Positions 33,712-43,507 are shown, numbered from the stretch's first letter. The stretch is DNA of 64,000 nucleotides from Chloroflexota bacterium (GCA_026710945.1 JAPOQA010000020.1:1-64000); one strand, 5' to 3'. Notes: generated by a model not told the origin, from the letters alone. Made by a program: numbers and translations.

Positions 33712-35004
33712 TCAGCCTTTTGGGTGCGCCGGCGCCGCCCGGCTGCAGCGGCCTAGCTGTTCAATTGCGCTGTGCCGAATTATCGGCTCGGATTCCGCTG
33801 TTAGGGATGAGAGCGCCGGCTCCATGCCGCCCTGGGCAAACGCGCCGGGCACCGGCACGTACCCAACCTCCCGGGAGGCACGGCTGAGTATGATCGTATG
33901 CGTGAATGGAGAAGCCTCCTGTATCGCGCCGACCGTCTCATGAAACATCTCGCCGGGCAGCGCAACCAGCGCAAGGGCATCGCCGAGCGTGACCACGCGT
34001 ATTGGATAGGCAATCGATGGATTCTGGTGGAATTGTTCAAAGAGGTACCGGCGGTAGCGAGCGCGCGAGTTGCGTAATTCGGACCGCATTTCCTCCGGCT
34101 CTTCCGCCACCAGCCGCGCAGGCACAGGCACTTCTCGGCTGTGGATACTCAGCACCGGCGACTCTGTGGGCGTAATCTGCTCGAAGACGTAGAGTGCCTG
34201 GGCGCCGAGCGCATGGCCGATGCGGCGGGCAGAATGGGCCCCATCCGCCTCAATCGGTATTTGTTCGCCGATACTGCCTTGCGTAAAGACGACGGGAATG
34301 CCCGCCACCTTGCGAAAGACCGCCGCCACGTGCTGGGGATAGTCTGCCGTAATGTGCCCATACCGGTCGTCAGAACAAAGCGCGTGGCAGCCAAAGTTCA
34401 CGAGCGCCCCGAGTTGCTTTCCAGTCACCGTATCAAAGCGCACAACCCGCACCGTATCGTCGATGCCTTGTTCGAGCCAGTCCGAGTCTGTTGGGATTGA
34501 CGACTTCAACCCCACCATTTCCACGGCGCCGTCAGGCTTGATCCAACGGCGATTGCGGGTGAGCTCCGGCGCATGCCCGACCCCTCCGCTGACATGTACG
34601 GGAGTAAGGCTTTGGAGCGCATCACGAATTCCTGCGGCAATGCGTTTAGCACACTCCGCTTCAAAGTCGTTGATGATGAGGTCCTGCGCAAAGACGATGA
34701 TGTACGCGCCGTAATGCGAGATTGGCGACATGCCCACGTGCGACGGGGAGAACAACAGCGACCCGCTGCCAATTCCCGTACCCGCCAGGTGGGAGCATAC
34801 TTGCTCCTCGAATCCGCCGCCCAGCTCAAATACGTCAATCCCGCCCAGCACCGCCGTCCGGGTACCTTGCCGCAGCACGCAGAGGCGCGCCATGAGCGGA
34901 TCGTGCACGGTAAAACTGCGCCGCCTCCACCTACCGTTTTGCATCGTCTCGACGGCGGGGGTTATGTCTACTTCGGCGAACGCGGTCAGCAGTGGCTCTG
35001 ACAA
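33712..35004 (-). CDS. Neutral/alkaline ceramidase-like protein
   Basis: A 430-residue protein resembling the N-terminal catalytic domain of neutral/alkaline non-lysosomal ceramidases: AFAEVDITPA at the start, LLFSPSHVGMSPISHYGA (a His motif at about 100-115), VNFGCHALCSDDRYGHITADYPQH (about 225-250) and FTQGSIGEQIP. True ceramidases are about 650 residues or more; this short form lacks the C-terminal Ig-like domain, so the substrate may be a different amide or ester. The start is TTG at 35004 with GAGGAG 8 bases upstream. There is no signal peptide. Divergent from the methyltransferase-like gene. Confidence 0.82.
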   Translation of the reverse strand: MSEPLLTAFAEVDITPAVETMQNGRWRRRSFTVHDPLMARLCVLRQGTRTAVLGGIDVFELGGGFEEQVCSHLAGTGIGSGSLLFSPSHVGMSPISHYGAYIIVFAQDLIINDFEAECAKRIAAGIRDALQSLTPVHVSGGVGHAPELTRNRRWIKPDGAVEMVGLKSSIPTDSDWLEQGIDDTVRVVRFDTVTGKQLGALVNFGCHALCSDDRYGHITADYPQHVAAVFRKVAGIPVVFTQGSIGEQIPIEADGAHSARRIGHALGAQALYVFEQITPTESPVLSIHSREVPVPARLVAEEPEEMRSELRNSRARYRRYLFEQFHQNPSIAYPIRVVTLGDALALVALPGEMFHETVGAIQEASPFTHTIILSRASREVGYVPVPGAFAQGGMEPALSSLTAESEPIIRHSAIEQLGRCSRAAPAHPKG

Positions 35005-35365
35005 ACTCGTGCTCCTCGAGCTCGGCGGGCAATTGTCAGGCGGGAAGGATGTGCGAAACAGGGCACACTCTCAACGATGGAGAGTCTCTGCAACGGCGTG
35101 AGCCACCCTTAAGGCATCTCCATGCGCAACGCGCTGACAGCTTCTCATGCGAGGCTTGGATCAAGCCTACCACGCGACAACTGTTCCTTCAATTGCACCC
35201 GGTAGGGCGCCGGGAACCTTGATTCGCCCCTAGTCAGAGAGGGAGTTGCTTCACCGCGTCCGAACTGGAATCTGCCCGACGAGACCCGAACCGCAAGGTG
35301 GCGTTCTGACCCTGACACGAGTACGCTAAGGAAGATACTGACACAACAGGACTGGGGGTGTTGCG
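35005..35365. other. Intergenic region between divergent genes
   Basis: About 360 bases. I see no gene, repeat or confident promoter. Confidence 0.4.
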
Positions 35366-36301
35366 TTGCCACAAGACTTTCTTGACCGCTTGCGGCGAGG
35401 ACCGGTGCTTGGCGATGGCGGGTACTTCTTGGAGCTTGAACGCCGCTGCCTCGGCAGTTACCGGGGAGGCGTGCCGCTGGCCGTGCTCGACCACCCCGAC
35501 GGCGTCTTGGAACTTCATCGCGAATTCGCCCGAGCAGGCGCGGAAGTCCTGCAGGCCGTGACGTGGGGCGTGGGCAGGATAGACCGCGAAGAGGAGCTGC
35601 ACCGCACGGCCGTGGCGCTAGCGCGTGAAGCCGCCGGACCGGACCGCTACGTGGCCGGCACCCTGAGTCCCTATTTCGGCAAGCGCCGCCCGCAACTCAG
35701 CGCTGCCGACCGTCAGGAGGTTGCCGCTTTCTTCGATCGGCGCATCGGGCAACAGGTGTCGGCCGGTGTCGATCTCTTCATCGTTGAGACCTTCCACACG
35801 GTAGCAGAGGCAAGCGTTGTCATCCCTTTCATCAAGCAGGCCGGCATCCCCGCCGTCGTTACGCTCACGTATCAGGAGGACGACGTAACCCGCGACGGCC
35901 TTTCACCGGCGGAGGGAGCGCGACAACTCGTCGCTAACGGCGCCGACGTGGTGGGCATCAACTGTCACCGGCCGCCTCAGACCCTGCTCCCTCTGGCGCG
36001 CGAAGTGCGCCAAGCGGTGGATGTGCCCGTCTGCGTGCAGCCCACGGCCTATGAGTTGGAATCGGGCGCGGTGTATAACCGCGAGATCATTGTGCCCGGC
36101 CTCTGGACAACCGTGGAACCACGCATTCTTTCGCGGTTCGTCGCGGCAGAATACGCTAAGGAAGCGGCGGGGATCGGCATCGAATTTATCGGCGGCTGCT
36201 GCGGCATGCTCCCCTACCACATCCGCGCCATGGCCGACGCGCTGGGCAAACCCAGCACGCTCCCCGATAGACCACGCGAGTATAGCGTCGGCAACGTGTG
36301 A
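35366..36301 (+). CDS. Homocysteine S-methyltransferase-family protein
   Basis: A 311-residue protein with the Zn-dependent homocysteine methyltransferase barrel (Pfam S-methyl_trans type). Visible features are LGDGGYFLEL at the N-terminus, the first Zn Cys in VVGINCHRPP (Cys200), and the paired Zn Cys in FIGGCCGMLPYHI (about 277-278). All three Zn ligands are present, so it is probably active, perhaps betaine- or dimethylsulfonium-dependent; the donor cannot be read from sequence. The start is a TTG at 35366 with a weak GGGGG-type site. The diacylglycerol kinase gene begins 67 bases after its stop, so the two may be co-transcribed. Confidence 0.87.
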   Translation: MPQDFLDRLRRGPVLGDGGYFLELERRCLGSYRGGVPLAVLDHPDGVLELHREFARAGAEVLQAVTWGVGRIDREEELHRTAVALAREAAGPDRYVAGTLSPYFGKRRPQLSAADRQEVAAFFDRRIGQQVSAGVDLFIVETFHTVAEASVVIPFIKQAGIPAVVTLTYQEDDVTRDGLSPAEGARQLVANGADVVGINCHRPPQTLLPLAREVRQAVDVPVCVQPTAYELESGAVYNREIIVPGLWTTVEPRILSRFVAAEYAKEAAGIGIEFIGGCCGMLPYHIRAMADALGKPSTLPDRPREYSVGNV

Positions 36302-36368
36302 TGAGCGAGCGAGAGCAGGCCACCTGCGGGACGGACGCACGCCCCAGAGGCTGGAGGCACAAATCGAG

Positions 36369-36728
36369 GTGAGGCTGAGCGAATTCGACATCCTCCGGCT
36401 GCTGCGGGCGACGAAGCACGCCTTGAGAGGGTTCGGTGATGCCTTTCGCAGCCAGGTTTCCATCCGGCAGGAAGTAATCATAATCCTGGTCGGGACTCCG
36501 CTCGCTCTCTGGCTGGGTGAAAACGGCGTCGAGCGCGCGCTGCTAATTGGCGCGCTGCTCCTCATTCTCCTAACTGAACTACTGAACGCGGCGATCGAGA
36601 CGACGATCGATCGCATCGGCCCCGAGCACCACGAACTCTCCCGCAAAGCCAAGGACATGGCCGCAACCGCGGTGCTGGTTTCGCTCATCATGGCGGCCAT
36701 AGTCTGGTTGCTCATTCTACTCGATTGA
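36369..36728 (+). CDS. dgkA: Diacylglycerol kinase (prokaryotic DgkA type)
   Basis: Phosphorylates diacylglycerol or undecaprenol at the membrane. From the GTG at 36369 (GGAGG about 12 bases upstream) it has 119 residues, the normal family size. It has an N-terminal amphipathic part (LRATKHALRGFGDAFRSQ), three membrane segments (about 35-52, 57-75 and 98-117), and the signature TELLNAAIETTIDRI followed by HHELSRKAKDMAATAVL, which carries the active-site Glu and Asn. The frame is open far upstream, but that part overlaps the previous gene and is not coding. Confidence 0.92.
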   Translation: MRLSEFDILRLLRATKHALRGFGDAFRSQVSIRQEVIIILVGTPLALWLGENGVERALLIGALLLILLTELLNAAIETTIDRIGPEHHELSRKAKDMAATAVLVSLIMAAIVWLLILLD

Positions 36729-36771
36729 GCGCAGCAACGGCTTGCGTCGCATCCTGGTAGCCGGAATAAGT

Positions 36772-37821
36772 CTAGTAGTCGAGCACGACCGCCAGTGCCT
36801 CGTCGGGATGGTCGATGAGGAGGTCGACAGCCTTTGGCGCGTCAGCGAAGGAAAAGCGGTGGGTGAGCAGCGGGCCGACGTTTATCTGGCCGGAAGCCTG
36901 CATCCCCAGCAACGCATAGAGGTTGCGCTCCTGGTCCCACTGCACAAAACGGTTCGGATAGTCCGTGCGGGCATGTAGGTAGTCCTGGTCGCGGCTGCCG
37001 GGGCCGCGGCCAAACACCCAGCGGATGTCGACTTCCTTGGTGTGAGGGTTAGCATCGGGGTGACCGACGGTGAAGTCCGGCACGAGACCGCCAATCATCA
37101 TCACCCGACCGCTGGGCCGCACCAAGCGTACGCCCAAGCGACCCGGCTCGGGACCGCCACCGGCTGCCACAAACGACGCGTCCACGCCCAGACCGCACGT
37201 GAAGTCCGCTATCGCAGCAGCGACTGTATCCGCGTCGCCCTGTAATGCCAGGTCTACGCCCAGCTCCCGCGCCTTCTCCAAGCGGAAGGGAATAAGGTCG
37301 ATGCCGATGGCCTGGCCGCCCATCATCCGCACCATCTGTACGATCATCTGGCCCACCAGTCCCAGACCGATCACCGCCGCCGTTTCGCCCGGCAGGAATT
37401 GCGCGCGGCGCAGCGCGTGCAGTGCCGTGAGACCGATGTTCGCCGTCGCGGCTTCCGCCGTATCCAAGTTGTCGGGAATCTTGGCGAAGTTGTGCCTAAT
37501 CACAAACGCCCGCTCGGCATGCGGCGCAAAACCGCCTCCCACGGCCACCACGCGGTCGCCCGGCGCAACATGCGACTCTAAGTCGGGTGAAACTGCCACG
37601 ACCTTGCCCGCCGACTGGTAGCTCATGGGACGTTCGTGCACCTCGCCGGGTACGCTGCCTGCTTGCGTGGCCTGGCGCGCTTTGCCCACACCGCCGACCT
37701 CTGAGCCCGTGCCGAGCACCGATACGGTCGTCTCCATGAGCACGCCGGTCTCTCCAAGCTCCGGCTCCGGCACTTCTTTCAGGTAAGTCTCACCTCGATT
37801 GTTTGCGTACAACGCGCGCAT
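36772..37821 (-). CDS. Zinc-type alcohol dehydrogenase-family (MDR) protein
   Basis: A 349-residue medium-chain dehydrogenase/reductase. The N-terminal GroES-like part has SVLGTGSEVGG and SAGKVVAVSPDLESHVAPGDRVVAVGG. The Rossmann part has AAVIGLGLVGQMIVQMVRMMG (about 147-167, G-x-G-x-x-G) for NAD(P). The usual catalytic Cys in the first motif is replaced by Gly-Thr-Gly, and no structural-zinc cysteine cluster is visible, so it may be one of the zinc-independent or bi-domain sugar dehydrogenase-like members. AAGGAG precedes the ATG. Substrate unknown. Convergent with dgkA. Confidence 0.87.
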   Translation of the reverse strand: MRALYANNRGETYLKEVPEPELGETGVLMETTVSVLGTGSEVGGVGKARQATQAGSVPGEVHERPMSYQSAGKVVAVSPDLESHVAPGDRVVAVGGGFAPHAERAFVIRHNFAKIPDNLDTAEAATANIGLTALHALRRAQFLPGETAAVIGLGLVGQMIVQMVRMMGGQAIGIDLIPFRLEKARELGVDLALQGDADTVAAAIADFTCGLGVDASFVAAGGGPEPGRLGVRLVRPSGRVMMIGGLVPDFTVGHPDANPHTKEVDIRWVFGRGPGSRDQDYLHARTDYPNRFVQWDQERNLYALLGMQASGQINVGPLLTHRFSFADAPKAVDLLIDHPDEALAVVLDY

Positions 37822-37891
37822 GTGATCTCCTTATCGATTCGCTGCTCGTACTTGCAGTTGTCTTGGATTTGGATTGATTCGCACCCACGTC

Positions 37892-38101
37892 GGAATTGTA
37901 AGTGTCAGGTATTTCGTTGACAGAATCTCCTATTCACTAGACAGTATCAACCTTACCTGTCGTTCCTGAATGTGTTGAGTATTTCGTTGACAGAATCCTT
38001 CCCCCACTTGACAGAATTGACAATTCATGTTATTCCTGTAAGTGTTGAGCAATTCGTTGACAGAAACCGCTTTCCATTCTGAGGAGTTGACGGTGCATGT
38101 C
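37892..38101. repeat. 70-bp tandem repeat, three units
   Basis: Three units with an exact 70-base period: the marker RTTTCGTTGACAGAA or AATTCGTTGACAGAA starts at 37911, 37981 and 38051. Each unit runs from about TTCCTGTAAGTGTTGA to a TTGACA/CATGTC end. The last unit runs straight into the long inverted repeat at 38097. Single copies occur near 9116 and 9290, again joined to that inverted repeat. Confidence 0.85.
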
Positions 38102-38202
38102 ATTCCGAGCGGAGCGAGGAATCTAGGGTCCCTGCTCAACGCACTTTAACGGCTTCAGCACACTAGATTCCTCTCTTCGCTGCGCTTCGTTCGGAATGAC
38201 AT
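38097..38202. repeat. Long inverted-repeat element, copy C
   Basis: The arms ATGTCATTCCGAGCGGAGCG and GCGCTTCGTTCGGAATGACAT pair as in copies A and B. The shared tail (AATCTGTCAA...TACCTGACAT) follows to about 38285. The central 45 bases differ from the other copies. Confidence 0.75.
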
Positions 38203-38401
38203 ATGTACTAGTCATGTCTAACTCTGCGAAAGGATGCTTTTGTTTTCAAATCTGTCAAAGAATTACCTGACATTTACAGGAATGACATGGGATCAAGACT
38301 CCCGGGCGAGGCCAGAATGGCAACCTGCCTACATAATCATGGCAATGACTTCGTGCAACCCCTGTCGTTGCATGCCGTCTCCTGACCGCCTACTGCGCTT
38401 G

Positions 38402-39973
38402 CTACGAAGTCGCCGGCCACCGCCATGCGGCTTGACGGCGCACAACGGCATCCCATGCTGCCGTGAATTCGGCCCGCCGCTCCGGGGACACGTAGGAATA
38501 GCTCGGCGTGGGCATGCCGGGGATCTGGACCAGCGGCGGTTCTTCCGCTTCCCATTCGTCCAGCCGAGTCGCCAGCGCCTGTAGCACTGACTTGTGCGCC
38601 GGATCGTCAGCCAAATTGTGCATCTCCAACGGGTCATTTGCCATGTCAAAGAGTTCCCACCGCGTGCAGAAGTCTGCACCGTAATCGATCAGCTTGTATT
38701 CAGGCGTGCGCAGCATGCGCTGGGTACCCAGCATGTACGCTTCCTGCCGCGTGTACGGCACACCAAGCATCCAGGAGAAGGCTTCATCCGGCCAACCGGC
38801 GCTATTGCCGGCGCACAACGGCGCGAGACTCTTGCCCTGTACGCCCTGCGGGACCGGCAAGCCGCAGAGATCGAGCACCGTCGGCACAATGTCCACGTGA
38901 CCCGTTACCTCATCCACCACACGGCCCGGAGTCAGTGACGGGAACACCGACTCAGGCGCCTGCACAATCAAAGGTACGTGGGTGGCGCCTTCGTACATCA
39001 CCTGCTTATACATGCGGCCGTGGTCGCCCATCATGTCGCCGTGATCGGAGAGGAAGAGGATGATCGTATTGTCCTTCAGGCCGCGCCTCTCGAGTTCTGC
39101 TAAGACGATGCCGATGTCGTGGTCGACGTGTGTGGTGGCCGCGTAGTAGATTGCCGTTATCTCGCGCAGCATCGCCGGATCGTCGATCAGGTGAGCGACT
39201 TCTTGCGTGCCGCGGGCATTCCGGCGCAGTCCGCTGATCTCGGGTGGGATGTCAGGCAACGCAATGGAATCCCGAGCATACATCGAGTAATACGGTTCCG
39301 GCTCGACGAAAGGTGAGTGGGGATCGTGATAGCTGGAGAAGAGGAACCACGGCTTGCCGGACTGCTCCAGCAGGTCGAGAGCCTCGAGAGTCTGTCTGGT
39401 AATCCAGCTCGTATCATTATCTTCCGGCGGATCGGCGAACAACCCCACGCCACCGCCATGGGGATCGCCCGGCCACCGGCAGGTGCCTTCTGCAATCCTG
39501 TCGCGCTTCCACGCGCCGTGCTTGTCTTTCATATAAGCCTCGTAGCCCCGTTCCGGCGTAGGCCCTTCGGCGCGAAACGTGCGGAAGTCATCAAAGCCAA
39601 ACGAGTCTTCCTTGGGATCGAAGTGCAGCTTGCCGGCGATGGCCGTCGCATAGCCGTAGTGCTGCATGATGGAAGGCAGAAAGACCTCACCGTCCCGCGT
39701 GGGCAGACCGTTCCAATTGCCCTCGTGGACGGGGACATGGCGGCCGTTGAAAACAGAATATCGCGCCGGTGTGCAGATCGGCGCCGCGCTGTAAAAGTTC
39801 GCGAAGCGCACGCCCCGTTCAGCCAATGCATCGAGCACCGGCGTCCGGCAGACGGGATGCCCCGCGCAACTAAGCAGGTCCCACCGCATCTGGTCTGTCA
39901 TGAGTATGAGCACGTTCGGCGGCTGCTCGCCTCCGCCATGCTCGCCTTGCCCGTTGCCGGTTTGCTCATTCAC
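38402..39973 (-). CDS. Sulfatase (Cys-type), tandem paralog 1
   Basis: A 523-residue sulfatase with the complete motif CTPAR (Cys67) and YSVFNGRH, metal sites VLILMTDQMR and LFLSDHGDMMGDHGRM, and the substrate-side HDPHSPF. The start is GTG at 39973 with AAGGAG 7 bases upstream. No signal peptide; the first 18 residues are Gly/Gln/Glu-rich and probably disordered. It is closely similar over nearly its whole length to the next sulfatase upstream (40291-41850), for example MRWDLLSCAGHPVCRTPVLD against MRWDVLSCAGHPICRTPVLD, so the pair arose by tandem duplication. Sulfate-ester substrate unknown. Confidence 0.94.
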   Translation of the reverse strand: MNEQTGNGQGEHGGGEQPPNVLILMTDQMRWDLLSCAGHPVCRTPVLDALAERGVRFANFYSAAPICTPARYSVFNGRHVPVHEGNWNGLPTRDGEVFLPSIMQHYGYATAIAGKLHFDPKEDSFGFDDFRTFRAEGPTPERGYEAYMKDKHGAWKRDRIAEGTCRWPGDPHGGGVGLFADPPEDNDTSWITRQTLEALDLLEQSGKPWFLFSSYHDPHSPFVEPEPYYSMYARDSIALPDIPPEISGLRRNARGTQEVAHLIDDPAMLREITAIYYAATTHVDHDIGIVLAELERRGLKDNTIILFLSDHGDMMGDHGRMYKQVMYEGATHVPLIVQAPESVFPSLTPGRVVDEVTGHVDIVPTVLDLCGLPVPQGVQGKSLAPLCAGNSAGWPDEAFSWMLGVPYTRQEAYMLGTQRMLRTPEYKLIDYGADFCTRWELFDMANDPLEMHNLADDPAHKSVLQALATRLDEWEAEEPPLVQIPGMPTPSYSYVSPERRAEFTAAWDAVVRRQAAWRWPATS

Positions 39974-40290
39974 ATTGAGACTCCTTAGAGCTTGTATGTG
40001 ATCTACTCAGGAGAGTGCTTGCAAAGTCCAAGCAGAATCGTTGGCGCCGATCCTGCCTGTCCTGAGCCTGCTGCCGTTCGTGCTGAGCCTGTCGAAGTAT
40101 GTACGGCAGCGCGCTCGTATACTGCCGTTCCCGCAATGCCGCAATATACACTCTTCGACAAAGCCTGTGCTGAGCCTGTCGAAGTACTCAGAGCCTGCCC
40201 CGTACTGGTTTCGGGGTCGAACGTTGTTCGAGCAGACACCACCATTGTAGATAGGCTCTTAGCGGATTGCATGCCTACCTAATTGCTGCA
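39974..40290. other. Intergenic region with GACAGGCTCA-family repeats
   Basis: Contains CTGAGCCTGTCGAAGTATG near 40085 and, at 40156-40206, a roughly 50-base repeat whose inverted near-copy lies at 43742-43791. No gene is visible. Confidence 0.55.
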
Positions 40291-41850
40291 CTACTGCGTA
40301 TTGGACGAAGCCTGCGGCCAGCGCCGCGCCGCCGACCGGCGCATGTTGGCCTCCCAAGCCGCGTACATTGCCGCGCGGCGTTCCGCAGGAAGATACGCAT
40401 AGCTCGGCGTCGGCATGCCGGGCACTCTCACTGGTGAGGGCGTTTCGGCCTGCCACGCATCCAGCCGCGCCGCCAGCGCACTCAGAACGTAACGGTACGC
40501 AGGGTCGTCGGCGAGATTGCGGGACTCTGCAGGGTCGTCGGCCATGTTGAAGAGCTCCCACTGCGTCTGGAAGTCCGCGCCGTAGTCGATCAATTTGTAC
40601 TCAGGCGTGCGTAACATGCGTTTCTTGCCGACCATATACGCTTCCTGGCGCACGAACGGCGCGGCCCGTACCGCCGCGAACGCCTCATTGGGCCAACCGG
40701 CGGTCTCGCCCGCGCACAGCGGCACGAGGCTCTTGCCCTGCACACCCTGTGGGACGGGGAGGCCGCAGAGTTCAAGTACGGTCGGCAGAATGTCCACCTG
40801 GCCGGTGATTTCGTCAACCACGCGACCCGGGGTCACTGCCGGATGGATGGACTCCGGGACCTGCAGAACGAGCGGCACGTGCGCCGCGCCTTCATACATC
40901 ACCTGTTTATTCATGCGGCCCCGATCGCCCATCATGTCGCCATGGTCAGAGAGAAAGAGCACGATGGTGTTGTCCGCGAGGCCGCGTTCATCGAGCGCAG
41001 CCAAGAGTACACCGATATCGTGGTCCACGTGCGTCGTGGAGGCGTAGTAGATGGCCGTGATCGCTTGCACCACCTCGGGATCGTCGATCACGTGGGCGCG
41101 TTCCTGGGTGCCGCGGGCGTCCCGCCGCAGCTTGCCTATTTCGGGCGGAATTTCACGCAGCGGGATGGATTCCCGAGCGTACATAGAAAAGTACGGTTCC
41201 GGCTCGACGAAGGGCGAGTGCGGATCATGGTAGCTGGCAAAGAGAAACCACGGTTTGCCACTCTGTTCAAGCCCATCAAGGGCCTCCAGGGACTGAGCCG
41301 TAATCCAGTTTGTATCGTAATCTTCCGGCGGATCAGCGAAGCGCCCCACGCCCTTGCCCCCCGAACCTTCCTCGATCCTATCGCGGGTGTACTCACCGTA
41401 CTTTCGCGTCATATGGGCGTTGTAGCCGCGTTCCGGTGTCGGACCCTCGGCACGGAACGAACGAAAGTCGTCAAAGCCGAATGAGTCCTCCCTGGGCGCG
41501 AAGTGCAGCTTGCCGGCGATGGCCGTCGCGTAGCCGTAGTGCTTCAGGATAGACGGAAGGAATACTTCGCCATCCTGCGTAGGCCAGCCGTTGCTCCAGC
41601 CCTCATGGACGTGCACGTGCCGTCCACTGAAGATCGAGTAGCGGGCGGGGGTACACGTCGGGGCCGCGGTGTAGAAATTCGCGAAGCGCACGCCCCGTGC
41701 CGCCATAGCGTCGAGCACCGGCGTCCGGCATATTGGATGGCCCGCGCAACTGAGCACGTCCCAGCGCATTTGGTCCGCCATGATGAACAGCACGTTTGGT
41801 TGCTTGCGGTTGGAGTTGCCGCTTTTGCCGTCGGCGCTAAGTTTGTTCAA
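40291..41850 (-). CDS. Sulfatase (Cys-type), tandem paralog 2
   Basis: A 519-residue paralog of the sulfatase at 38402-39973. The catalytic motif is CTPAR (Cys66) with YSIFSGRH; the metal sites VLFIMADQMR and LFLSDHGDMMGDRGRM are intact. The TTG start at 41850 follows a GAGGT site. The most variable parts are the N-terminal 17 residues and the region around 165-175, where this copy lacks the TCRWPGDPHGGGV insert of its paralog; that loop may tune substrate choice. The amidohydrolase gene lies upstream on the same strand, 334 bases away across repeats. Confidence 0.93.
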   Translation of the reverse strand: MNKLSADGKSGNSNRKQPNVLFIMADQMRWDVLSCAGHPICRTPVLDAMAARGVRFANFYTAAPTCTPARYSIFSGRHVHVHEGWSNGWPTQDGEVFLPSILKHYGYATAIAGKLHFAPREDSFGFDDFRSFRAEGPTPERGYNAHMTRKYGEYTRDRIEEGSGGKGVGRFADPPEDYDTNWITAQSLEALDGLEQSGKPWFLFASYHDPHSPFVEPEPYFSMYARESIPLREIPPEIGKLRRDARGTQERAHVIDDPEVVQAITAIYYASTTHVDHDIGVLLAALDERGLADNTIVLFLSDHGDMMGDRGRMNKQVMYEGAAHVPLVLQVPESIHPAVTPGRVVDEITGQVDILPTVLELCGLPVPQGVQGKSLVPLCAGETAGWPNEAFAAVRAAPFVRQEAYMVGKKRMLRTPEYKLIDYGADFQTQWELFNMADDPAESRNLADDPAYRYVLSALAARLDAWQAETPSPVRVPGMPTPSYAYLPAERRAAMYAAWEANMRRSAARRWPQASSNTQ

Positions 41851-42184
41851 AGATTACCTCGCTCGCTTTAGCGCAGAACGCGTGCGCTTTTGTGAAGTCG
41901 TGCCGGTTCACTGGTTAGAGCTTGCTCTTTGTAGCGCGGGGGCTTGTCCCCAATGTATCGCATTAAACTGTGATGCATGCCGCTGTCCCTCCAGATCTTG
42001 AGAGATGGATGAGCGTGCGCATAGCCGTTCGCCTTGAGCCTGTCGAAAGGTGAACGGCGGGTTGGTTGTGGCGCACTGCACTACCCGTTCATACTTCGAC
42101 AGGCTCAGCACGAACGGGTAGTACAGTGCTCATCGGTTCTAAGCGACAGCACTGGGACTTGCCCCCCGCCACGTCCTTACCGGT
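41851..42184. other. Intergenic region with inverted GACAGGCTCA repeats
   Basis: Holds CCGTTCGCCTTGAGCCTGTC at about 42028 and, facing it, CTTCGACAGGCTCAGCACGA at about 42098, plus GCGCGGGGGCTTGTCCCC near 41936. The facing copies could form a hairpin of about 90 bases. No gene. Confidence 0.55.
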
Positions 42185-43507
42185 TCACGTAATAAGATTC
42201 TCTTGCCCTAGCCCAAAGAACTCATTGGCATTGTCGTGGAGCAGCCGGGCGCCGACGATTCTGGCTTGGTCTACTGAATAGAGCCCTTCCTCCACTTTTT
42301 CGCTCAGCACCCGCGTTATATTTTCCCGCGCCATCACGCTGTGGCCGTACGCCAGCTCGACAGGTCCATAGTCGCCGCCAAAGCCGAATATCTTGTTGTG
42401 GGGTATCGTTTCCAGCCATTCGTGCAAGGTGGCCCGCGCCACGTACGGGCTGATGATGTGCACCCAACAGAGATCGACGTAGACGTTTTGGAAATTTTTG
42501 CCGAGCGTAGCCAGCTCGCTTTGGTACGGGTAGCCCGCGTGGAAGATGTCAAAGCGCGCCTGTGGATACTGGATGAAAAGGTTCACCAGGTGCGTCGGGT
42601 TACTGTTCGTGATGATGTTGCCGTTGCCGGCGTGGAGGCCGGTATGGATCTGCATGGGAATGCCATGGTCGATGCAAAGCCGCACCACCTGGTGCAGCAT
42701 GTAGTCCTGCAGCGGCTTGCACTCCGTGAACGTCAAGCCGTCTTGGGTCATGCCATCGCCCTGTGGCCTGGTGCCGGCTGCTACCTGCGCGAAGATCTCC
42801 TCAGCGGCAGAACGGGGCACGTTGTCGTACTGCAAGATGCGCCGGTAGGCCAGCCCGCTCTTGACCGTCACCATGCCCTCTGCTTTGGCTTTAACGAAGG
42901 CAACGCCCAGGGCAGACACGAGATCGTCCAGATCGTAAATGCTGCGTTCGGTCTGGCGTTCCAGTTCCGCAATGCCGCTGCGGCTGCTCACACTAATGAA
43001 GGAATCAAAGCGCATGGCCGGGGCAAACAGGGTCTTGTCCACCTGCGTCGACTGTACGTCGGGGATTGCCAGCGGGATGTTCCCGCGCTCTTGCAGGATG
43101 TGCCGGTACCACGCCTCATGCCGCTGCGAGGCCGTCAACTGTTCGTTGACGCTGCGGTAGCCATCCAGCGACGGCTCAGCCGACATGAGGTCGTCCACCC
43201 CAAAGAGATCGCGGCAGGCAATGTGCAAGGCTTTCGCGTAGCCGGTGGTCTTGGCAAACTGCCAGTAACGCAGGAAAATGTCCCAGCGGTCGGCGGGGTC
43301 GCGGCTTTGGTCGTACATCCGCGCCTGCTCAGCCGGGGTCATGCCGGCGGAAACCAAGTCGCTACCCACGTAGTGGTGCATTTCGGTAGAGAGGAGATCG
43401 AGCGAACGCTGCCGCCGGTCTGCCTCGGAGAACGTATGCTCGTGGGTATCGATGACCGGCTGAGCCGCGATGAATTGTTCGATATCCGGTACTGAAGCAA
43501 TCGCCAT
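42185..43507 (-). CDS. Amidohydrolase-superfamily protein
   Basis: A 440-residue metal-dependent TIM-barrel hydrolase of the amidohydrolase_2 kind. The strand-1 metal site is IDTHEH (His22, His24). Later segments include IPMQIHTGLHAGNG (another metal His), FDIFHAGYPYQ and FGFGGDYGPVEL, with the Asp expected at strand 8. The large N-terminal insertion (about 40-130) and overall length recall uronate isomerase-like or aromatic decarboxylase-like members; I cannot decide between them. AAGGAG lies 8 bases before the ATG. Upstream of and co-oriented with the sulfatase pair, so it may act on the desulfated product. Confidence 0.87.
   Translation of the reverse strand: MAIASVPDIEQFIAAQPVIDTHEHTFSEADRRQRSLDLLSTEMHHYVGSDLVSAGMTPAEQARMYDQSRDPADRWDIFLRYWQFAKTTGYAKALHIACRDLFGVDDLMSAEPSLDGYRSVNEQLTASQRHEAWYRHILQERGNIPLAIPDVQSTQVDKTLFAPAMRFDSFISVSSRSGIAELERQTERSIYDLDDLVSALGVAFVKAKAEGMVTVKSGLAYRRILQYDNVPRSAAEEIFAQVAAGTRPQGDGMTQDGLTFTECKPLQDYMLHQVVRLCIDHGIPMQIHTGLHAGNGNIITNSNPTHLVNLFIQYPQARFDIFHAGYPYQSELATLGKNFQNVYVDLCWVHIISPYVARATLHEWLETIPHNKIFGFGGDYGPVELAYGHSVMARENITRVLSEKVEEGLYSVDQARIVGARLLHDNANEFFGLGQENLIT

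Noticed and set aside
36021-36368. 116-codon N-terminal extension of diacylglycerol kinase
   Set aside because: Overlaps the methyltransferase-family gene in another frame; the family length matches the GTG start at 36369.
42341-43495. 384-codon plus-strand frame
   Set aside because: Shadow of the amidohydrolase, whose DTHEH motif and ribosome-binding site are clear.
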